Assembly (NCBI RefSeq): GCF_900103885.1
Contig: NZ_FNIM01000006.1
Coordinates: 1-64,000, forward strand
Source: Actinomyces ruminicola
Lineage (GTDB): Bacteria; Actinomycetota; Actinomycetes; Actinomycetales; Actinomycetaceae
Direction of reading: 5' to 3'
Length of the DNA: 64,000 nucleotides
The position numbers were made by a program, and so were the translations under genes. The notes below the pieces were generated by a model, which worked only from the letters and a program-made list of their open reading frames with translations, ran no database searches and was not told where the DNA came from. Positions within the stretch are counted from its first letter, which is position 1; the number at the start of each line of letters is the position of its first letter. Of this stretch, positions 41,976 to 52,089 are shown one piece after another.

Positions 41976-44326
41976 GCCTCGTCGTGCTCGTGCTGACGGC
42001 GGGTGGCCGAGGAAGTCAGCCTGCGCGCCTCGAACACGCCGTCGATGCGACGCAGGGAGGCAAGCGTGTGGTCCAGGTGGCCGGCCTCGGCGAGCTCGAC
42101 GACGAACCTGCCCACCACCACCCGATCGCGGGAGGTGCCGACGTTGGCACTGATCAAGTTGACATGGTTGTCCGCCAGGACCCGGGTGATGTCCGCCAGC
42201 AGTCCGCCGCGGTCGAGCGCCTCCACCTCCAGCTGCACCAGGTAGGCGCTCTGGGCGTGCTCGGCCCAGCGGACCTTGAGGATGCGCTCGGGCTGCTGCT
42301 TGAGCTGTTCGACGTTCTGGCAGTCGGCGCGGTGTACGGACAGGCCGGAGCCGCGGGTGACGAAGCCGACGATCTCGTCTCCGGGCATCGGAGTGCAGCA
42401 GCGGGCGAGCTTGACGTACACGTCGCCCTCATCCATGCCCTCGACGATGATGCCCGGATCGCCCACGGCACGGGTGCGCTGCTGGCTGAGGGCGGCGCGG
42501 GTCGGCAGCACCCCTTCGGCAAGCGTCTCCTCCGCGCCGGCCTCGCCGCCCATGGAGGCGACCAGCGTGTCCACGACGTGCTGGGCGGAGACGTGCCCCT
42601 CACCGACCGCCGCGTACAGGCCGTCAATGTCCTGCTTGTTGAGCGTCTCGGCCACGTTCATGAGCGAGTCGTGGCTCATGAGACGCTGGATGGGCAGGTC
42701 CTTCTTGCGCATGGCGCGGGCAATGGCGCCCTTGCCCGCCTCAATGGCCTCCTCCCGGCGCTCCTTGGAGAACCAGGCCTTGATCTTGTTGCGGGCGCGC
42801 GTGGAGCCGACGAAGTTGAGCCAGTCGCGGCTGGGCCCCGCCCCCTGCGCCTTGGAGGTGAACACCTCCACCGTGTCACCGTTCTCCAGCTTGGTGTCCA
42901 GCGGCACGAGTCGGCCGTTCACGCGGGCACCGACGGTGCGGTGGCCCACCTCGGTGTGCACCGCATAGGCGAAGTCGACCGGGGTGGACTCGCTCGGCAG
43001 TGCCAGCACGTCCCCCTTGGGAGTGAACACGTACACCTGCCCGCCGGACATCTCGTAGCGCAGGGAGTCCAGGAACTCGGCCGGATCCTGCGTCTCCTTC
43101 TGCCAGTCCACCAGCTGGCGCAGCCAGCCGAGCTCCCCGGCGTCGGACTCGCCGGGGGCGCCGCGCAGCGGGCTGGGACCCGTGGCGTTGGGGTCCTCCT
43201 TGTACTTCCAGTGCGCGGCCACCCCGTACTCCGCCATGCGGTGCATCTCGTGAGTGCGGATCTGAATCTCGACCGGCTTGCCGCCCGGACCGATCACGGT
43301 GGTGTGCAGCGACTGGTAGAGGTTGAACTTGGGGACGGCGATGTAGTCCTTGAACCGCCCGGACATGGGGGTCCAGCGGGAGTGCAGTGCGCCGAGCACG
43401 GCATAGCAGTCCTGGACGGTGTCAACGATCACGCGCACCGCCACGAGGTCGTAGATGTCGTCGAAGTCCTTACCCCGCACGATCATCTTCTGGTAGATGG
43501 AGTAGTAGTGCTTGGGACGGCCGGTGACGATGCCCTTGATCTTGTTTACCCGCAGGTCCTCCTCGATCTGCAGGCGCACCTGGCGCAGGTACTCCTCCCG
43601 GGCGGGGGCGCGCTCGGCCACCAGGTGCTCGATCTCGTCGTACACACCGGGATACAGCGCCTTGAAGGAACGGTCCTCCAGCTCCCACTTGATGGTGTTC
43701 ATGCCCAGCCGGTGAGCCAGCGGCGCATAGATCTCGAGGGTCTCCTTGGCCTTGCGTGCGGCGGTCTCCTCGGGCACGTACTTCCAGGTGCGGGCGTTGT
43801 GCAGCCGGTCGCCGAGCTTGATGACCAGCACCCGGATGTCCTTGGACATGGCCACGATCATCTTGCGGACCGTCTCCGCCTGGGCGGCGTCGCCGTACTG
43901 GACCTTGTCCAGCTTGGTCACGCCGTCAACCAGCAGGGCGATCTCATCGCCGAAGTCGGCGCGCAGCCGCTCCAGGGTGTAGTCGGTGTCCTCGACCGTG
44001 TCGTGCAGCAGGGCGGCGGCGAGCGTCTGCGGCGTCATGCCCAGTTCGGCCAGGATGGTGGCCACGGCCACCGGGTGGGTGATGTACGGCTCGCCGGACT
44101 TGCGCCGCTGCCCGGCATGCGCCTGCTCCGCGACCCGATACGCGCGCACAATCAAGCTGGTGTCGGCCTTGGGATGGTTGGCGCGCAGGGCGCGCATCAG
44201 CGGTTCGATCGCGGGCGGGGTGGAGTGCCCCCGCGCCCCGAACCAGGCCAGGCGGCTGCGCACGCGCGAGCCCGGCACGACCGTCTCGTCGGCCGTGCCG
44301 GTTCCATTGCGCGTGTCCGTCGTCAT
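41960..44326 (-). CDS. rel: Bifunctional (p)ppGpp synthetase/hydrolase
   Basis: Stringent-response enzyme of 788 residues. The N-terminal HD hydrolase domain is intact (HPVAVATILAELGM, LLHDTVEDTDYTLE, IKLGDRLHNARTW). The synthetase domain follows (HYYSIYQKMIVRGKDFDDIY, VPKFNLYQSLHTTVIGPGG). The regulatory TGS domain (VYVFTPKGDVLALP), a helical/zinc-finger region with CCTPMPGDEIVGF and a C-terminal ACT domain complete it. Both catalytic halves are conserved, so this should be the single long Rel of the organism. It lies 50 bases after apt, as in many actinobacteria. Confidence 0.95.
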   Translation of the reverse strand: MTTDTRNGTGTADETVVPGSRVRSRLAWFGARGHSTPPAIEPLMRALRANHPKADTSLIVRAYRVAEQAHAGQRRKSGEPYITHPVAVATILAELGMTPQTLAAALLHDTVEDTDYTLERLRADFGDEIALLVDGVTKLDKVQYGDAAQAETVRKMIVAMSKDIRVLVIKLGDRLHNARTWKYVPEETAARKAKETLEIYAPLAHRLGMNTIKWELEDRSFKALYPGVYDEIEHLVAERAPAREEYLRQVRLQIEEDLRVNKIKGIVTGRPKHYYSIYQKMIVRGKDFDDIYDLVAVRVIVDTVQDCYAVLGALHSRWTPMSGRFKDYIAVPKFNLYQSLHTTVIGPGGKPVEIQIRTHEMHRMAEYGVAAHWKYKEDPNATGPSPLRGAPGESDAGELGWLRQLVDWQKETQDPAEFLDSLRYEMSGGQVYVFTPKGDVLALPSESTPVDFAYAVHTEVGHRTVGARVNGRLVPLDTKLENGDTVEVFTSKAQGAGPSRDWLNFVGSTRARNKIKAWFSKERREEAIEAGKGAIARAMRKKDLPIQRLMSHDSLMNVAETLNKQDIDGLYAAVGEGHVSAQHVVDTLVASMGGEAGAEETLAEGVLPTRAALSQQRTRAVGDPGIIVEGMDEGDVYVKLARCCTPMPGDEIVGFVTRGSGLSVHRADCQNVEQLKQQPERILKVRWAEHAQSAYLVQLEVEALDRGGLLADITRVLADNHVNLISANVGTSRDRVVVGRFVVELAEAGHLDHTLASLRRIDGVFEARRLTSSATRRQHEHDEAHVGA

Positions 44327-44376
44327 ACCCGGATCATAGCCGGGTTGGGCGGTGCGCGAGGCCGCGCCGAGCGGGA

Positions 44377-44931
44377 TCAGGCCGATTCGAAGACGACGAC
44401 GGAGTCGATGCTCCGGCCGGCGAGCTTCTCACGGCCGCCCAGACCGGCCAGTTCCAGGAGCATGCAGATCGCCTCGACGCGGGCGCCGGCCTGCTCCAGC
44501 AGGCTGATGGAGGCGGCCGCGGTGCCGCCGGTGGCGAGCACGTCGTCGATCACCAACACGCGTGAGCCCTCCCTGACCGTCTCGGGGCGCAGCTCCATGC
44601 GGGCCGTCCCGTACTCCAGGGCGTAGTCGACGCCGAGCACCGGGCCGGGCAGCTTGCCGGCCTTGCGGACGGTGACCATGCCGATGCCCAGGTGCACGGC
44701 CAGCGGCGCGGCGAGAATGAAGCCGCGGGACTCCAGGCCGGCGACGGCGTCGATGTGGCCGCGGTAGTGGGCGGCCAGGCCGTCGATCAGGTTGGCGAAG
44801 GCCTCGCCATTGGACAGCAGTGGCGTGATGTCGCGGAACAGCACGCCGGGCTCGGGAAAGTCCGGGATCTCGCGGAGGTTGTCCAGGACGAGCTGCGTGA
44901 GCTCCGGGGGCAGCGCGGGTGAAATGGTCAT
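44377..44931 (-). CDS. apt: Adenine phosphoribosyltransferase
   Basis: Salvages adenine to AMP with PRPP. The 184-residue protein shows FPEPGVLFRDITPLL, GLESRGFILAAPLAVHLG, RKAGKLPGPV and the PRPP-binding loop RVLVIDDVLATGGTAAA. The ATG overlaps the secF stop codon (ATGA), and rel follows 50 bases later. The secD-secF-apt-rel order is conserved in actinobacteria. Confidence 0.95.
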   Translation of the reverse strand: MTISPALPPELTQLVLDNLREIPDFPEPGVLFRDITPLLSNGEAFANLIDGLAAHYRGHIDAVAGLESRGFILAAPLAVHLGIGMVTVRKAGKLPGPVLGVDYALEYGTARMELRPETVREGSRVLVIDDVLATGGTAAASISLLEQAGARVEAICMLLELAGLGGREKLAGRSIDSVVVFESA

Positions 44932-46031
44932 GACCGCTTCTTCTTCCTCTTGGGCTGGGCGGAGATACCTAGGTGGTGGCCGGGAATCACGGGTGCGGCC
45001 GCAGGGGCGGCCGCGATGGCGGCAAGCGCCTCCGGGTCGTCGCCGGCGGCGGCGATGCGCTCGCCCCGTTCCTTCGCGACCCGGGCCGCCTGCTCCTTGA
45101 CCGCCTTCTCGCGGCCGCGCAGGTCGACGAGAATCGGGGTGGCCAGGAACAGGGAGGAGATAGTGCCGGCGATCATGCCGATGAACAGGGTCAGGGCGAT
45201 GTCGCGCAGCGTGCCGGCCCCCAGAATGAAGGCGCCGACCACGAGCAGCGACGCCACCGGCAGCACCCCGACCACGGAGGTGTTGACCGACCGGATCAGC
45301 GACTGGTTGACCGCCAGGTTGGCCAGCTCGCCGTAGGTGGAGCGGGTCTGGGTCTCGAAGCCGGCGGTGTTCTCCCGGACCTTGTCGAAGACGACGACCG
45401 TGTCATACAGGGAGTAGCCGAGGATCGTGAGCACGCCGATGATGGTGGCGGGTGTGACCTCGAAGCCGCTGGCGGCATAGACCCCGACGGTGATCAGAAT
45501 GTCGTGGACGAGGGCCGCCAGCGCGGCCACCGCCATCTTCCAGGTGCGGAAATAGGCCCAGATCAGACCGCCAACCAGTACGAAGAAGATGACCAGGCCG
45601 CGGATGCCCTTGTTGGTCACGTCGGAGGACCAGGTGGGGCCGATGGTGGTGGCCGACACCTCCGCGTCCGTGACGCCGTAGGCATCCGCCAGCGCCGCAG
45701 ACAGGCCGGTCAGCTGGTCATTGCTCAGCTCGTTGGTCTGCACCCGCACGGAGGAGGAGCCCGCGGTGGTCACCGAGGCCCCTGAGGACAGCCCCTCATC
45801 GGCCAGGACGTCGTTGGCAGGGCCCACAGCCGGATCGGCCAGGCCGGTGACGGTGACCTCCGAGCCGCCCCGGAAGTCGATGCCGGGGGTGAGGCCGACG
45901 GTGGCGATCAGCACGATGGACGCCACCACCACGGCACCGGCGATCGCGTACCACAGGCGGCGTCTGCCGACGAAGGGGAAGGAGGTGGTGCCGGAGTAGA
46001 GCTCGTTGCCTAGCTGGGCGAGGGACTTCAT
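44928..46031 (-). CDS. secF: Protein translocase subunit SecF
   Basis: Part of the proton-driven SecDF complex that assists export. The 367 residues have an N-terminal helix, a periplasmic domain (GIDFRGGSEVTVTG), and five further helices with the conserved GYSLYDTVVVFDKVREN and FLATPILVDLRGREK. The C-terminus is extended by about 60 Ala/Arg-rich cytoplasmic residues ending PKRKKKRS. It overlaps secD and apt by four bases each. Confidence 0.95.
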   Translation of the reverse strand: MKSLAQLGNELYSGTTSFPFVGRRRLWYAIAGAVVVASIVLIATVGLTPGIDFRGGSEVTVTGLADPAVGPANDVLADEGLSSGASVTTAGSSSVRVQTNELSNDQLTGLSAALADAYGVTDAEVSATTIGPTWSSDVTNKGIRGLVIFFVLVGGLIWAYFRTWKMAVAALAALVHDILITVGVYAASGFEVTPATIIGVLTILGYSLYDTVVVFDKVRENTAGFETQTRSTYGELANLAVNQSLIRSVNTSVVGVLPVASLLVVGAFILGAGTLRDIALTLFIGMIAGTISSLFLATPILVDLRGREKAVKEQAARVAKERGERIAAAGDDPEALAAIAAAPAAAPVIPGHHLGISAQPKRKKKRS

Positions 46032-48061
46032 GCCTGCTCGTCCTCCTTTTCGCTCGCGGTCTGCGCATCATCGGCGTCGGTGGGCTCCGGCTGCTCCGCC
46101 GCGTCGACGGCGTACGCGTCGGACTGCTCCTGTGCGCGGCGCGCCTCGGCTCTGCGCCGGGCCAGGGATCCGCCGGTGGATGCGGCGGTGGCCAGCAGCC
46201 CGCCCCGGTAGGCGGCGCGTGAGCGGGCGCCCAGGTGCTCGGGGTCGAGACCGGACAGCCGGTGCCCCTCGCCGAAGAACCGGAAGCGCAGGATCCACAC
46301 CATCATCGGGTGCGTGAACAGGATGATCACCGCCAGGTCGACGACGGTGGTCACTCCGAGGGTGAAGGCGAAGCCCTGCACGCCGCCGACGGCGAGGAAG
46401 TACAGGACGATCGCCGCCAGCAGGTTGACCGAGTCGGAGACGATGATGGTGCGCCGGGCGTGCCGCCAGCCCTCGTCCACGGCGGCCACGAGCGTGCGAC
46501 CGTTGCGGACCTCGTCCCGGACACGTTCGAAATAGACGATGAAGGAGTCCATGGTGATGCCGATGGCGATGATCAGGCCGGCCACACCCGCCAACGACAG
46601 GCGGTAGCCCATCGACCAGCTGAGCAGCGCGATCACCAGGTAGGTGCCCGCGGCGGCCACGAGCAGCGAGGCGACCGCAACGATCCCCAGGCCCCGGTAC
46701 TGCCAGGCCAGGTACGCCACGATCAGCACGAAGCCGATCAGCCCGGCAATCAGTCCGTTGCGCAGCTGCTCGGTGCCCAGGGTCGCGGAGATGCGCTGCT
46801 CGGACTGAACGGTGAAGGACAGCGGCAGTGAGCCGAAGGACAGCTGGTTGGCCAGCGTGTTGGCCTCGGACTGGGTGAAGCCGCCGGAGATCTGCACCCG
46901 GCCGTCGGTGATGGCCGTGGTCACGTCCTGGTTGAAGCCGGAGGACATGATGGTCAGCCCATCGAGCACGATGGCGAACTGGGCCTTCTGCGAATCGGTG
47001 GAGGTGGCATCGGCGTTGCTGGAGGTCGAGGCAGCGGACGCAGCGTCCCGGTAGGCGATCAGCCGCTCGGACACGTCGGCGAAGGCCTTGGTGCCGGCCT
47101 CGTTGAACTCCAGAGAGACCACCCAGTTGTTGGTGGTGGTTCCCTGGCTGGTGGTCTCCAGTCCGGAGGAGGCGGAGGACACGTCGGTGCCGGCGATGTC
47201 GGCAGGCCCCAGGATGTAGATGGTCCCGCTGCCGTCCCGGGCGCAGGAGATGACGGCCGCATCCGGATCCTGCGCCTGGCCGGTGAGCGACTCGGCGGCG
47301 GTGCAGTCGGTCATGTAGGCGTCGTAGATGAGCTGCTCGGAGATCCAGGAGTCGGAGGAGTTGTCGTCACTGGTGGACTCCAGCGGATCAGAGCTGATGG
47401 TGCCGTCCCCATTGACATCCGCGAGGCCGGTGGCCATCTCCTCCACGGTGACGGTCTCCGCCGTCGCGGCCGCGCTCGCCGCGTCAGTTGCTGCATCGGT
47501 GGCGGTATCCGTGGTGGCATCCGTGGCGCTGTCACCGGCATCCTGAGCCGCCTCGGAAGCACCGTCCGTCGCGGCGTCGGTCGCGCCCCCGGTGGCGCCG
47601 TCCGTCGGGGCGGCGCTGGCCAGGCTCGCCGCGTACTCGTTCTGGGCGTCGGCGTAGGTGGCGGCACTGGCCTGCAGGATCCGGATGACGGGCCGGAAGT
47701 ACAGCACGGCCGAGGTACGCACCAGGTCCAGGGTGTCCTCGCTGGGCGTGCCCGGCAGGGACACCATGATGTTGTTCCCGCCCTGGCGGGAGATCTGCGC
47801 CTCGGCCACGCCGCTGGCGTCCACCCGCTGCCGAATGATCTCGATGGCCTGGTTGAGATCCTCGTCCGTAATCTCCGAGCCGTCCGAGGTGGTGGGGGTC
47901 AGGATGATCTGGGTGCCGCCCTCCAAGTCGAGGGCGAGTCCCGGTGCCATCCGGGTACGGCCCGTGGCGGTGCCCACCGCCAGCGCGACGTAGCCGAGCA
48001 CGATGACCAGGAGCAGCGCCAGCAGACGCCGGCCCGGATGCTTGAGCTTGTTGGTGGACAC
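46028..48061 (-). CDS. secD: Protein translocase subunit SecD
   Basis: SecDF partner of 677 residues starting at GTG 48061. It shows the P1 head domain motif LGLDLEGGTQIIL-like (GLALDLEGGTQIIL), RQRVDASGVAEAQIS, and the membrane part with GIAGLIIAIGI-like (VAGLIIAIGITMDSFIVYFERVRDE). Residues about 145-205 are an unusual Ala/Thr/Asp low-complexity insertion (ATDAATDGAS, ATTDTATDAATDAAS) within the periplasmic region. The C-terminal tail is acidic. It lies 78 bases after yajC and overlaps secF. Confidence 0.95.
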   Translation of the reverse strand: MSTNKLKHPGRRLLALLLVIVLGYVALAVGTATGRTRMAPGLALDLEGGTQIILTPTTSDGSEITDEDLNQAIEIIRQRVDASGVAEAQISRQGGNNIMVSLPGTPSEDTLDLVRTSAVLYFRPVIRILQASAATYADAQNEYAASLASAAPTDGATGGATDAATDGASEAAQDAGDSATDATTDTATDAATDAASAAATAETVTVEEMATGLADVNGDGTISSDPLESTSDDNSSDSWISEQLIYDAYMTDCTAAESLTGQAQDPDAAVISCARDGSGTIYILGPADIAGTDVSSASSGLETTSQGTTTNNWVVSLEFNEAGTKAFADVSERLIAYRDAASAASTSSNADATSTDSQKAQFAIVLDGLTIMSSGFNQDVTTAITDGRVQISGGFTQSEANTLANQLSFGSLPLSFTVQSEQRISATLGTEQLRNGLIAGLIGFVLIVAYLAWQYRGLGIVAVASLLVAAAGTYLVIALLSWSMGYRLSLAGVAGLIIAIGITMDSFIVYFERVRDEVRNGRTLVAAVDEGWRHARRTIIVSDSVNLLAAIVLYFLAVGGVQGFAFTLGVTTVVDLAVIILFTHPMMVWILRFRFFGEGHRLSGLDPEHLGARSRAAYRGGLLATAASTGGSLARRRAEARRAQEQSDAYAVDAAEQPEPTDADDAQTASEKEDEQA

Positions 48062-48139
48062 GCGGTCCTCTCTTCGGAAGCGGTGCGCGCCGTCGCCTGC
48101 GGGGCGACGGCGGCGCTGTGTTGACTATCGGTGTGGGAC

Positions 48140-48553
48140 TCAGGCCCGAGGCTGCGGTTCCGCGGACTCCTCCGGGGAGGCATCAGCTCCGGAGCCGGCC
48201 TCGGCTTCCGGGGAGGCGACGTCGGCGTCCTCGCCGTGGACGTCGGACTCGGCACTCGCATCCATGTCATCGGAGGCGGAGGCGAAGGGCGGCTCCTCGG
48301 CGCCGACGATGGCGTTCTTGGCCCACAGGGTCTCGTCCCCCAGCGGGGTCGCCAGCGTGACCACGTCCCCGTCCACCTCGACGACGGTGCCGTAGAAGCC
48401 GGCGCGGGTACGCACCCAGGTACCGGGCACGAGCGCCTCCTCGGTGCGGCGCTTCTGCTCATCCATCATCCGCTGCTGCTGCTTGCGGGCGAACCTGGAC
48501 ATGAGCCAGAAGGCCAGCAGCATGACGATCAAGATGAGAAGCATGGGGTCCAT
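48140..48553 (-). CDS. yajC: Preprotein translocase subunit YajC
   Basis: Single-pass membrane accessory of SecDF. It has 137 residues: helix MLLILIVMLLAFWLMSRFARKQQQ, then EEALVPGTWVRTRAGFYGTVVEVDGD (RTxAGxxGxV motif, as in other YajC), and an acidic Glu/Ala/Ser tail of about 50 residues, longer than usual. It lies between ruvB and secD. The 144-base gap after ruvB contains a small CGTCGC/GCGACG hairpin (48584-48599). Confidence 0.92.
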   Translation of the reverse strand: MDPMLLILIVMLLAFWLMSRFARKQQQRMMDEQKRRTEEALVPGTWVRTRAGFYGTVVEVDGDVVTLATPLGDETLWAKNAIVGAEEPPFASASDDMDASAESDVHGEDADVASPEAEAGSGADASPEESAEPQPRA

Positions 48554-48697
48554 GACTGTGACTCCGTTCGTGAAGAAACCCTGCGTCGCCCGAGCGACGG
48601 CCTTAGCGAGTCTAGGCCACTGCGGGGCGCGTCGGTCCAGCCGGTCCGTCCGCAGCGGTGTGACACGCGCCCCTTATCCGTCCTGGCGGACCCGGGC

Positions 48698-49753
48698 TCA
48701 AGTGAACAGGGCGCCGTCGTCGGGCGGCCGCAGGCCCAGGTGGGTGTAGGCGGCGGGAGTGGCCATGCGGCCGCGCGGGGTGCGGACGATCAGTCCCTCC
48801 CGGAACAGGTAGGGCTCGGCCACCGTCTCAATGGTCTCGGGCTCCTCCCCCACGCTCACCGCCAGCGTGCTCAGTCCCACGGGCGCCCCGGCGAAGCGGG
48901 TGCACAACGTCTGCAGGACCGAGCGATCGAGCCGGTCCAGGCCGAGCTCGTCGACCTCGAATACCTCCAGTGCCCCCCGGGCGGCGGCCAGGTCCAGCCG
49001 TCCGGGCGTGCCATGCACCTGGGCCCAGTCCTGGACCCGGCGCAGCAGCCGGTTGGCAATGCGAGGCGTGCCGCGGGAGCGGCGGGCCAGCTCGCTGGCG
49101 GCCTCGGCATCGATGCTCACTCCCAACAGGCTCGCGGAGCGGGTGACAATGCGGGTCAGGTCCCCCGGGCCGTAGTAGTCGAGGTGTCCGGTGAAGCCGA
49201 AGCGGTCCCGCAGGGGGGCCGGCAGCAGTCCGGCACGGGTGGTGGCGCCGACGACGGTGAACGGCGGCAGGGTCAGCGGGATGGAGGTGGCGCCCGGCCC
49301 CTTGCCGACCACGACATCGACCCGATAGTCCTCCATCGCCAGGTAGAGCATCTCCTCGGCGGTGCGGGCGAGCCGGTGAATCTCGTCGATGAACAGCACA
49401 TCGCCCTCCTCCAGGGAGGACAGGATCGCCGCCAGGTCCCCGGCGTGCTGAATGGCCGGACCGGAGGTGATGCGCAGCACGCCGTCGACCTCGTTGGCGA
49501 TGATCATGGCGAGCGTCGTCTTGCCCAGCCCGGGAGGTCCAGACAGCAGCACGTGGTCGGGGACGACGCCGCGGGCCAGCGCGGCGCGCAGCACCACGGA
49601 CAGCTGCCCGCGCACCACCTGTTGCCCGACGAAGTCCTCCAGCCGCTTGGGGCGCAGCGCGGCCTCCGCGGCGCGCTCGGCGTCGTCGGCGCCGCCGCCG
49701 ACCAGACGTCCGCCGCCGTCAGGGCCGCCGTGTTCGGCCGGGTAGTCAGCCAC
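48698..49753 (-). CDS. ruvB: Holliday junction branch-migration helicase RuvB
   Basis: AAA+ motor of 351 residues starting at GTG 49753, behind GGAGGAGG and overlapping the ruvA end by eight bases; upstream in-frame codons are antisense-like and excluded. Motifs: [32 protein letters not shown] (Walker A), [17 protein letters not shown] (Walker B), [18 protein letters not shown] (sensor 1/Arg finger) and [18 protein letters not shown]. The C-terminal winged helix ends [15 protein letters not shown]. Confidence 0.96.
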   Translation of the reverse strand: MADYPAEHGGPDGGGRLVGGGADDAERAAEAALRPKRLEDFVGQQVVRGQLSVVLRAALARGVVPDHVLLSGPPGLGKTTLAMIIANEVDGVLRITSGPAIQHAGDLAAILSSLEEGDVLFIDEIHRLARTAEEMLYLAMEDYRVDVVVGKGPGATSIPLTLPPFTVVGATTRAGLLPAPLRDRFGFTGHLDYYGPGDLTRIVTRSASLLGVSIDAEAASELARRSRGTPRIANRLLRRVQDWAQVHGTPGRLDLAAARGALEVFEVDELGLDRLDRSVLQTLCTRFAGAPVGLSTLAVSVGEEPETIETVAEPYLFREGLIVRTPRGRMATPAAYTHLGLRPPDDGALFT

Positions 49754-50369
49754 GGGCGCCTCCTCCCAGGTACCGCAGCGACGCGCGCAGCAGTTCCGGC
49801 ACGGGCAGCGGCCTGCTCTCCTCGCCGCCCCCGTGCTCGGCCGCAACAGCCGCCACGGCGCGGGTGGCGGCGGTCTCGTTCCAGCCCAGCTGGATCAGGG
49901 CGGCGACGACGTCGGGGTTGGGCTCACCTGCGGTCGCGGCGGGTTCGGGGACCGGGGCTGCACTGGTGGGAGGGCCGAGCTTGTCGGCGACATCGATGAT
50001 TACCCGCTGGGCGCCCTTGGGGCCCAGCCCGGGGACGCGCTTGAGTGCGGCCACATCGTTACCGGCGACGGCGCGGCGCAGCGCGTCCGGGGTGTGCACG
50101 GCCAGGATCGCCAGGGCGAGCTTCGCGCCGACGCCCTTGGCGCCCAGCAGCACCTGGAAGCAGCGGCGCTCGTCGGCGTCGGCGAAGCCGTACAGGGTCA
50201 GGGCATCCTCACGCACGATCAGCTCGGTGTGGACGAATCCCTCCTCGCCGGCGCGCAGCCCTGCCAGAGTCGCGGGCGTGGCCTGGAAGGTCATGCCCAC
50301 GCCGCCGACCTCAATGGTCGCGGCGGCGAGGGAGACCTCGAGGACGGTTCCGCGCAGTGAGGCGATCAT
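49746..50369 (-). CDS. ruvA: Holliday junction DNA-binding subunit RuvA
   Basis: Tetrameric junction-binding protein of 207 residues from ATG 50369 ([13 protein letters not shown]) with AAGGAG eleven bases upstream. An OB fold (residues 1-62) is followed by two helix-hairpin-helix motifs ([16 protein letters not shown] and [16 protein letters not shown]). The flexible linker and domain III ([21 protein letters not shown]) contact RuvB. It lies 57 bases after ruvC. Confidence 0.95.
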   Translation of the reverse strand: MIASLRGTVLEVSLAAATIEVGGVGMTFQATPATLAGLRAGEEGFVHTELIVREDALTLYGFADADERRCFQVLLGAKGVGAKLALAILAVHTPDALRRAVAGNDVAALKRVPGLGPKGAQRVIIDVADKLGPPTSAAPVPEPAATAGEPNPDVVAALIQLGWNETAATRAVAAVAAEHGGGEESRPLPVPELLRASLRYLGGGARG

Positions 50370-50426
50370 GCGGTGGTGGCTCCTTCGGATACGGGCGTCG
50401 AACACCTGTTCGGCACGGTGCAGACT

Positions 50427-51122
50427 CTAGCGCAGCCGACGGCGCGGGTCGACGGCGCCGGTGCGGCGGGCGCGCGCCTGTGCCGCCGCCCACGCCTGCT
50501 GCGCGGGGGTACGGGCGGAGACACGAATCGATCCGCCTGCGGAGACCATGTCGGTGCCGCCGTCTATACCGGTGCCGCCGCCGCGCCAGCCATGGCAGAT
50601 GGCCTGGGCGAGGGCGTCGGCGGCGTCCGCGGGGCGCGGTGGAGCATCCAGGCCGAGTATGCGCTGGACCATCGCCTGCACCTGCGCCTTGGTGGCGGTG
50701 CCGGAACCGGTCACCGCCGCCTTCGCCTCGCTGGGCGTGTGCTGCGCCACCTCCAGGCCGGCACGGGCGCCGGCCACCATGACCACGCCGATCACCTGGG
50801 CCACGGAGATCACCGACCGCAGGTTGTCGTGGGCGAAAACGCGTTCCACGGACAGGCTGGTGGGAGCCAGACGGGCGATCCAGTCGTCCAGCGCCTCGGC
50901 CAAGGTCAACAGCCGCAGCTCGGGGCTCGCCGCGGCGGGGGTGCGCACCACGGCCACCTCAACCAGCCGGGCGCGGCGGCGCGGGTCCACATCCACACAC
51001 CCCAGGCCGCAGCGAGTCATGCCCGGGTCGATGCCCAGAATGCGCTGTTCGGCGACGGCGCGGCGCGCTCTGCGCCCCCGTGCCGAAGACCGCTCGGTCG
51101 CGAGCGGGGACGTATCGGTCAT
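50427..51122 (-). CDS. ruvC: Holliday junction resolvase RuvC
   Basis: RNase H-fold endonuclease. The 231 residues include catalytic Asp in ILGIDPGMTRCGLG, Glu in SLSVERVFAHDN, and the final Asp pair in PADAADALAQAICHGW. Both termini are extended: about 25 Arg-rich residues precede the core and about 45 low-complexity residues follow it, giving more than the usual 170-190. It lies 20 bases after yebC. Confidence 0.95.
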   Translation of the reverse strand: MTDTSPLATERSSARGRRARRAVAEQRILGIDPGMTRCGLGCVDVDPRRRARLVEVAVVRTPAAASPELRLLTLAEALDDWIARLAPTSLSVERVFAHDNLRSVISVAQVIGVVMVAGARAGLEVAQHTPSEAKAAVTGSGTATKAQVQAMVQRILGLDAPPRPADAADALAQAICHGWRGGGTGIDGGTDMVSAGGSIRVSARTPAQQAWAAAQARARRTGAVDPRRRLR

Positions 51123-51142
51123 GGACGGCGCTCGCGGGGGTG

Positions 51143-51907
51143 TTACTCGTCGTCCGCGTCCAGCTCGGCGGCGACCTCCGGGGTGATGTCGACGGAAGTG
51201 TAGACGTTCTGCACGTCGTCCAGGTCCTCCAGGGCATCAACCAGGCGCATCACCTTGCGGGCGCCGTCGGCGTCGACCGTGACCGTGGTTCCGGCCACGA
51301 ACTGGGACTCGGCGGACTCGTAGTCCATGCCGGCATCGGTGACGGCGGTGCGCACCGCCACCAGGTCTCCCGGCTCGGAGATGATCTCGAAGGAGTCGGC
51401 GCCCTCGACGACCTCCTCGGCACCGGCGTCGAGCACCGCCATGAGGATGGTGTCCTCGTCAATGCCCTCGCCCTTGGCCACCTCGACCACACCCTTGCGG
51501 GTGAAGTTGTAGGCGACCGAGCCGGGGTCAGCCAGGGAACCGCCGGTGCGGGTGAAGGCAACGCGCACGTCGGAGGCGGCGCGGTTGCGATTGTCGGTGA
51601 GGCACTCGACCAGGAAGGCGACGCCCTCGGGGCCGTAGCCCTCGTACATGATGGTCTGCCAGTCCGCCCCGCCGGCCTCCTCGCCGGAGCCGCGCTTGAC
51701 GGCGCGGGTGATGTTGTCGGCCGGGACGGAGTTCTTCTTGGCCTTCTGGATGGCGTCGAACAGGGTCGGGTTGCCGCTGGGGTCACCGCCGCCGGTGCGA
51801 GCGGCGACCTCAATGTTCTTGATCAGGCGGGCGAAGAGCTTGCCGCGCTTGGCGTCGATGGCGGCCTTCTTGTGCTTGGTGGTGGCCCACTTGGAGTGAC
51901 CCGACAT
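51143..51907 (-). CDS. yebC: YebC/PmpR-family protein (TACO1-like)
   Basis: Conserved 254-residue protein starting at ATG 51907 ([22 protein letters not shown]), the hallmark N-terminus. Members act as transcriptional regulators or, as shown for some, help ribosomes through proline stretches. Other motifs: [37 protein letters not shown] and [19 protein letters not shown]. It leads into ruvC-ruvA-ruvB. AAGGAG is found 8 bases before the start. Confidence 0.95.
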   Translation of the reverse strand: MSGHSKWATTKHKKAAIDAKRGKLFARLIKNIEVAARTGGGDPSGNPTLFDAIQKAKKNSVPADNITRAVKRGSGEEAGGADWQTIMYEGYGPEGVAFLVECLTDNRNRAASDVRVAFTRTGGSLADPGSVAYNFTRKGVVEVAKGEGIDEDTILMAVLDAGAEEVVEGADSFEIISEPGDLVAVRTAVTDAGMDYESAESQFVAGTTVTVDADGARKVMRLVDALEDLDDVQNVYTSVDITPEVAAELDADDE

Positions 51908-52089
51908 GTGTTCTCCTTGCAGTTTCCTGTCCCTCCCGTAGGGCAGAGTCGGGAGGGCACTCGCGGACATACCTATGCCAAGTCTAGGGGATCGGTCAAA
52001 ACACTCCGCCCTCCCCCGGCGCGGTGCCGTGCCGTCTTCATCATGGCGGCCGGTTACCGTCCCCGCCCCCCCTTCCCCCGCCCCCTTGG

